Below are positions 60,283 through 64,000 of a stretch of 64,000 nt of DNA, piece by piece (the first letter of the stretch is position 1; the number at the start of each line of letters is the position of its first letter). The stretch is from Pseudomonas sp. N40(2020). GTDB lineage: Bacteria > Pseudomonadota > Gammaproteobacteria > Pseudomonadales > Pseudomonadaceae. The position numbers and the translations under genes are program-made. The notes under the pieces were generated by a model. The model searched no databases, was not told the DNA's origin, and saw only the letters and a list, made by a program, of their open reading frames with translations. The DNA lies in the NCBI RefSeq assembly GCF_014472415.1, contig NZ_JACSZV010000019.1:48393-112392 (forward strand). Reading direction: 5' to 3'.

Positions 60283-60948
60283 CTAGCGCACGCTGCTGCT
60301 GAAGCTGCTGGCGCCAACCAGTTCCAGCACGATGTCGTCGCCGACGTTCAGCGGGCCAACGCCCACTGGCGTACCGGTGAGAATCACGTCACCGGCCTGC
60401 AACGAGAAACAGCCGGCCATGTGCTGGATCATCGGCACGATCGGGTTGAGCATAGCGCTGCTGTTGCCGTCCTGGCGGACTTCGCCGTTGATGGTCAAGC
60501 GAATGCCGATGTCGGCCAGATCCGCGAAGGTGCTGCCGACCACGAAAGGCGCTAGTACTGCCGCGCCGTCGAACGACTTGGCGATTTCCCACGGCAGGCC
60601 CTTGGATTTGAGCTCGGCCTGCTTGTCCCGCAAGGTCAGGTCCAGCGCCGGGGCGAAACCGGAGATCGCGTCCAGCACTTCTTCACGGCTCGGCTTGGTC
60701 GACAACGGCTTGCCGATCAACACGGCAATTTCCGCCTCGTAGTGCACCGAACCGCGCTCGGTCGGAATGCTGAAACCGCCGTCCAGCGGCACCACGCAAC
60801 TGCCCGGCTTGATGAACAGCAGCGGCTCGGTAGGCACCGGGTTGTCCAGTTCCTTGGCGTGTTCGGCGTAATTACGGCCGATGCACACCACTTTCCCGAT
60901 CGGGAAGTGAATGCGCGTGCCGTCGACGTACTGGTGCTGATAGCTCAT
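60283..60948 (-). CDS. Fumarylacetoacetate hydrolase (FAH) family protein
   Basis: This 221-residue FAH-superfamily enzyme has VVCIGRNYAEHAKELDNP, YEAEIAVLIGKPL (metal-binding Glu residues) and GDVILTGTPVGVGPLNVGD. Members act as acylpyruvases or oxaloacetate decarboxylases; which one applies is not decided by sequence. It lies 41 bp downstream of the D-2-hydroxyglutarate dehydrogenase gene on the same strand, so a shared transcript is likely. Confidence 0.9.
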   Translation of the reverse strand: MSYQHQYVDGTRIHFPIGKVVCIGRNYAEHAKELDNPVPTEPLLFIKPGSCVVPLDGGFSIPTERGSVHYEAEIAVLIGKPLSTKPSREEVLDAISGFAPALDLTLRDKQAELKSKGLPWEIAKSFDGAAVLAPFVVGSTFADLADIGIRLTINGEVRQDGNSSAMLNPIVPMIQHMAGCFSLQAGDVILTGTPVGVGPLNVGDDIVLELVGASSFSSSVR

Positions 60949-60989
60949 TTACCGACTCCTGCCTTCATTGATTCATCAAGAATTACAGA

Positions 60990-62384
60990 TCAAACCGCGA
61001 AGATCTTGCCCGGGTTCATGATGCCGTTCGGGTCGAACACCGCTTTGACCGCTTTCATGTATTCGATCTCAGCCGGCGAACGGCTGTAGGTCAAGTAATC
61101 GCGCTTGGTCATGCCCACGCCGTGCTCGGCGGAAATCGAACCGTTGTACTTCTCGACGGTTTCGAACACCCATTTGTTGACGGTGGCGCACTTGGCGAAG
61201 AACTCGTCCTTGCTCAGGTTTTCCGGCTTGAGGATGTTCAGGTGCAGGTTGCCGTCGCCGATGTGGCCGAACCAGACGATTTCGAAGTCCGGGTAGTGTT
61301 CGCCGACGATCGCGTCGATTTCCTTCAAGAACGCCGGCACTTTCGAAACCGTGACCGAGATGTCGTTCTTGTACGGCGTCCAGTGCGAGATGGTTTCGGA
61401 GATGTACTCGCGCAGCTTCCACAGGTTCTGCAACTGGGTTTCGCTCTGGCTCATCACGCCGTCCAGTACCCAGCCCTGCTCGACGCAGTGTTCGAAGGTT
61501 TCCAGGGCGCTGTTGGCCACTTCTTCAGTGGTCGCTTCAAATTCCAGCAGTGCGTAGAACGGGCAGTCGGTCTCGAACGGTGCCGGCACATCACCGCGGC
61601 CCAGCACTTTGGCCAGGGCTTTATCGGAGAAGAATTCGAAAGCGGTCAGGTCGAGCTTGCCCTGGAAGGCATGCAGCACCGGCATGATCGAGTCGAAATC
61701 GGCGGTGCCGAGGACCATCGCGGTGAGGTTTTTCGGCGCGCGATCCAGACGCATGGTCGCTTCGACGACGAAACCGAGGGTGCCTTCGGCGCCGATGAAC
61801 AGTTGCCGCAGGTCGTAACCGGTGGCGTTCTTGATCAGGTCTTTGTTCAGCTCCAGCACATCGCCCTTGCCGGTGACGACTTTCATGCCAGCGACCCAGT
61901 TGCGGGTCATGCCGTAGCGAATCACCTTGATCCCGCCGGCATTGGTGCCGATATTGCCGCCAATCTGGCTCGATCCGGCAGAAGCGAAATCCACCGGGTA
62001 ATACAGGCCATTTTCTTCGGCGACGTTCTGCAAATGCTCGGTGACCACGCCCGGCTGACAAACGGCGGTGCGATCAGTGAGGTTCACGTCGAGAATCTGG
62101 TTCATGTAGTCGAACGACACGACCACTTCGCCATTGGCTGCCACCGCAGCGGCGGAAAGCCCGGTACGCCCGCCCGATGGGACCAGCGCGACTTTGTGAG
62201 TATTGGCCCAGCGCACAACGGCCTGTACTTGTTCGATGGTCTTGGGGAACACGATGGCGCTGGGCGCCGGGGCGAAGTGCTTGGTCCAATCCTTGCCATA
62301 CGTGTTCAGGGAGTCGGCGTCGGTCAGGACCTTGCCAGGCTCGACCAGGGTCTTCAGTTCATCAATCAGGGCAGGATTGGTCAT
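60990..62384 (-). CDS. d2hgdh: D-2-hydroxyglutarate dehydrogenase (FAD-linked, GlcD-type)
   Basis: This 464-residue FAD-linked oxidase of the D-lactate/glycolate type has an N-terminal FAD domain (VPSGGRTGLSAAAVAANGEVV, SSQIGGNIGTNAGGIKVIRYG in parts) and a C-terminal substrate domain with WFGHIGDGNLHLNIL and AEHGVGMTKRDYL. In Pseudomonas stutzeri the equivalent gene next to serA encodes a D-2-hydroxyglutarate dehydrogenase that removes the by-product of SerA. The divergent serA here supports that role. I chose the ATG at 62384 (MTNPALIDEL). Confidence 0.85.
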   Translation of the reverse strand: MTNPALIDELKTLVEPGKVLTDADSLNTYGKDWTKHFAPAPSAIVFPKTIEQVQAVVRWANTHKVALVPSGGRTGLSAAAVAANGEVVVSFDYMNQILDVNLTDRTAVCQPGVVTEHLQNVAEENGLYYPVDFASAGSSQIGGNIGTNAGGIKVIRYGMTRNWVAGMKVVTGKGDVLELNKDLIKNATGYDLRQLFIGAEGTLGFVVEATMRLDRAPKNLTAMVLGTADFDSIMPVLHAFQGKLDLTAFEFFSDKALAKVLGRGDVPAPFETDCPFYALLEFEATTEEVANSALETFEHCVEQGWVLDGVMSQSETQLQNLWKLREYISETISHWTPYKNDISVTVSKVPAFLKEIDAIVGEHYPDFEIVWFGHIGDGNLHLNILKPENLSKDEFFAKCATVNKWVFETVEKYNGSISAEHGVGMTKRDYLTYSRSPAEIEYMKAVKAVFDPNGIMNPGKIFAV

Positions 62385-62590
62385 CGACAGAACTCTCGAA
62401 CAATTCATGGTCATCCTGAGAACGCTTCACGTCGCAGGAATGAGTGTTTAGCGGGGTGGCTATGCTAGCATACCGACCCCGCAGAACAGTGCCCAAGGCC
62501 AGTTCTGCGGCGACGGCTTTCCTGCCGTTCGGGTCAGCTCCAAGCTGCTCCCCTCCCTGCCATTTTTCTCCGGGATACAGGTTTACGCAG

Positions 62591-63820
62591 ATGAGCAAGA
62601 CTTCTCTCGATAAGAGCAAGATCAAGTTCCTTCTTCTCGAAGGCGTCCACCAATCGGCTGTCGACGTCCTCAAGGCGGCGGGCTACACCAGCATCGAGTA
62701 CCTCACAGGTTCTCTGCCGGAAGCCCAGCTCAAGGAAAAGATCGCTGACGCTCACTTCATCGGCATTCGTTCTCGCACCCAACTGACCGAAGAGATCTTC
62801 GATCACGCGAAGAAGCTTGTCGCTGTAGGCTGTTTCTGCATCGGCACCAACCAGGTTGACCTCAGTGCAGCCCGCGAGCGCGGCATTGCCGTGTTCAACG
62901 CGCCGTACTCCAACACTCGCTCCGTAGCCGAGCTGGTGCTGGCCGAAGCGATCCTGCTGCTGCGCGGCATTCCGGAGAAAAACGCTTCCTGCCACCGTGG
63001 CGGCTGGATCAAGAGCGCGGCCAACTCCTTCGAGATCCGCGGCAAAAAACTCGGCATCGTCGGCTACGGCTCGATCGGTACTCAGTTGTCGGTTCTGGCG
63101 GAAGGCTTGGGGATGCAGGTGTTCTTCTATGACACCGTGACCAAGCTGCCGCTGGGCAACGCCACTCAGGTCGGCAATCTGCACGAACTGCTGGGCATGT
63201 CCGACATCGTCACCCTGCACGTTCCGGAAACCGCTGCGACCCAGTGGATGATCGGCGAGAAGGAAATCCGCGCCATCAAGAAGGGCGGCATCCTGATCAA
63301 CGCGGCACGCGGCACCGTGGTAGAGCTGGACGCCCTGGCGGACGCGATCAAGGACAAGCACCTGATCGGCGCGGCCATCGACGTGTTCCCGGTGGAGCCA
63401 CGCTCCAACGACGAAGAGTTCGAAAGCCCGCTGCGTGGCCTCGACAACGTGATCCTGACCCCGCACATCGGTGGTTCGACCGCTGAAGCGCAAGCCAACA
63501 TCGGTCTGGAAGTGGCGGAAAAACTGGTCAAGTACAGCGACAACGGTACTTCCGTTTCGTCGGTGAACTTCCCGGAAGTGGCCCTGCCGGCTCACCCTGG
63601 CAAGCACCGCCTGCTGCACATCCACGAGAACATCCCGGGTGTGATGAGCGAGATCAACAAGGTCTTCGCCGAAAACGGCATCAACATCTCCGGTCAGTTC
63701 CTGCAGACCAACGAGAAGGTAGGTTACGTGGTGATCGACGTCGACGCCGAGTATTCGGATCTGGCGCAAGAGAAGCTGCAGCACATCAACGGCACCATCC
63801 GTAGCCGCGTGTTGTTCTGA
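62591..63820 (+). CDS. serA: D-3-phosphoglycerate dehydrogenase SerA
   Basis: SerA oxidises 3-phosphoglycerate in the first step of serine synthesis, and in some bacteria also reduces 2-oxoglutarate to D-2-hydroxyglutarate. The 409-residue product has the NAD motif LGIVGYGSIGTQLSVLAEGLG, catalytic Arg and His regions (NAARGTVVELDAL, LTPHIGGSTAEAQ) and a C-terminal ACT domain for serine feedback. I chose the ATG at 62591 (MSKTSLDKSK); the frame extends 49 codons upstream without family match. Confidence 0.97.
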   Translation: MSKTSLDKSKIKFLLLEGVHQSAVDVLKAAGYTSIEYLTGSLPEAQLKEKIADAHFIGIRSRTQLTEEIFDHAKKLVAVGCFCIGTNQVDLSAARERGIAVFNAPYSNTRSVAELVLAEAILLLRGIPEKNASCHRGGWIKSAANSFEIRGKKLGIVGYGSIGTQLSVLAEGLGMQVFFYDTVTKLPLGNATQVGNLHELLGMSDIVTLHVPETAATQWMIGEKEIRAIKKGGILINAARGTVVELDALADAIKDKHLIGAAIDVFPVEPRSNDEEFESPLRGLDNVILTPHIGGSTAEAQANIGLEVAEKLVKYSDNGTSVSSVNFPEVALPAHPGKHRLLHIHENIPGVMSEINKVFAENGINISGQFLQTNEKVGYVVIDVDAEYSDLAQEKLQHINGTIRSRVLF

Positions 63821-63837
63821 TCGAACGCTGAGCGACA

Positions 63838-63865
63838 AAAAAGGGAGCCCTCGGGCTCCCTTTTT
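63838..63865 (+). terminator. Rho-independent terminator after serA
   Basis: AAAAAGGGAGCCC pairs with GGGCTCCCTTTTT around TC, ending in T5, 17 bp past the serA stop. Confidence 0.93.
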
Positions 63866-63873
63866 CATGCTCG

Positions 63874-64000
63874 TGTCCCGTCCTGAATAAGGTTTACACC
63901 TTCTGACCCATTCTCAGGAGGGAGTAATGAATACGGGAGAAAGGCGCAGTCAGCGTGATTACACGCTGACCTTTAAATTGTCGGTCGTCGATCAGGTCGA
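63874..64000 (+). mobile_element. Left end of a putative IS3-family element (cut by window edge)
   Basis: From 63874 the sequence begins TGTCCCGTCCTGAATAAGG, a plausible IS3-type terminal repeat (5'-TG...), directly after the serA terminator. It leads within 53 bp to an orfA-like start. The right end, second frame and target duplication lie outside the window, so the element is inferred. Confidence 0.5.
63927..64000 (+). CDS. Transposase OrfA, IS3-like (5' fragment)
   Basis: The first 24 codons give MNTGERRSQRDYTLTFKLSV followed by VDQV, which resembles the start of helix-turn-helix OrfA proteins of IS3-family elements. AGGAGGG lies just upstream. The frame is open to the window edge. With so little sequence, another HTH protein cannot be excluded. 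Confidence 0.6.
   Translation, partial: MNTGERRSQRDYTLTFKLSVVDQV

Overview
The window is high-GC, gene-dense gammaproteobacterial chromosome. Protein families, gene order and abundant REP-type palindromes point to a Pseudomonas of the fluorescens group. The order thiG-thiS ... ftsY/ftsE/ftsX/rpoH ... laoABCR ... coaD ... ilvD ... folA ... thyA-lgt ... ptsP-rppH ... ilvA-rpiA ... serA broadly matches what I recall of P. aeruginosa PAO1 (about PA0381 down to PA0316), with lineage-specific insertions. That synteny is recalled, not computed.

Layout. 1-6.4 kb: thiamine sulfur carrier and thiazole synthase, a DUF423 membrane protein, a peptidoglycan glycosyltransferase, and the ftsY-ftsE-ftsX-rpoH operon read leftward. 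6.7-13.1 kb: two M16 (pitrilysin-type) peptidase gene pairs, evidently a duplication, with rsmD after the first pair. 13.2-19.7 kb: a YheT-like hydrolase, a sulfurtransferase and the laoR / laoC-laoB-laoA long-chain alcohol and aldehyde oxidation locus. 19.7-24.9 kb: coaD, a ferredoxin, mutM, an HDOD regulator, a DJ-1/PfpI protein and rlmI.

24.9-28.6 kb is the most unusual part: an AT-rich promoter region, a 23-codon peptide gene with a strong ribosome-binding site, a hairpin, then a tightly coupled SagB-type dehydrogenase, an AurF-type diiron oxygenase and an MFS exporter. This looks like a compact peptide-modification or natural-product cassette. No YcaO, radical SAM or peptidase gene is present.

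28.8-36.9 kb: ilvD, phosphorylcholine phosphatase, a cystine symporter, folA and a DUF2868/DUF3482 GTPase pair. 37.0-44.7 kb: a leftward phosphonate (2-aminoethylphosphonate-type) uptake and oxidation locus, made of an ABC transporter, a FAD oxidoreductase, a PhnZ-like HD-domain oxygenase and, beyond a DUF6124 gene, a LysR regulator. 44.7-47.6 kb: cadA and divergent cadR sharing a MerR-type promoter. 47.6-63.8 kb: core metabolism (thyA, lgt, ptsP, rppH, ilvA, rpiA, a D-2-hydroxyglutarate dehydrogenase divergent from serA) plus tandem SdiA-regulated-family proteins. The right edge enters what looks like an IS3-family element just after the serA terminator.

Intergenic spaces carry at least nine paired inverted REP elements (REPIN-like) in more than one sequence class, plus single REPs and other palindromes.
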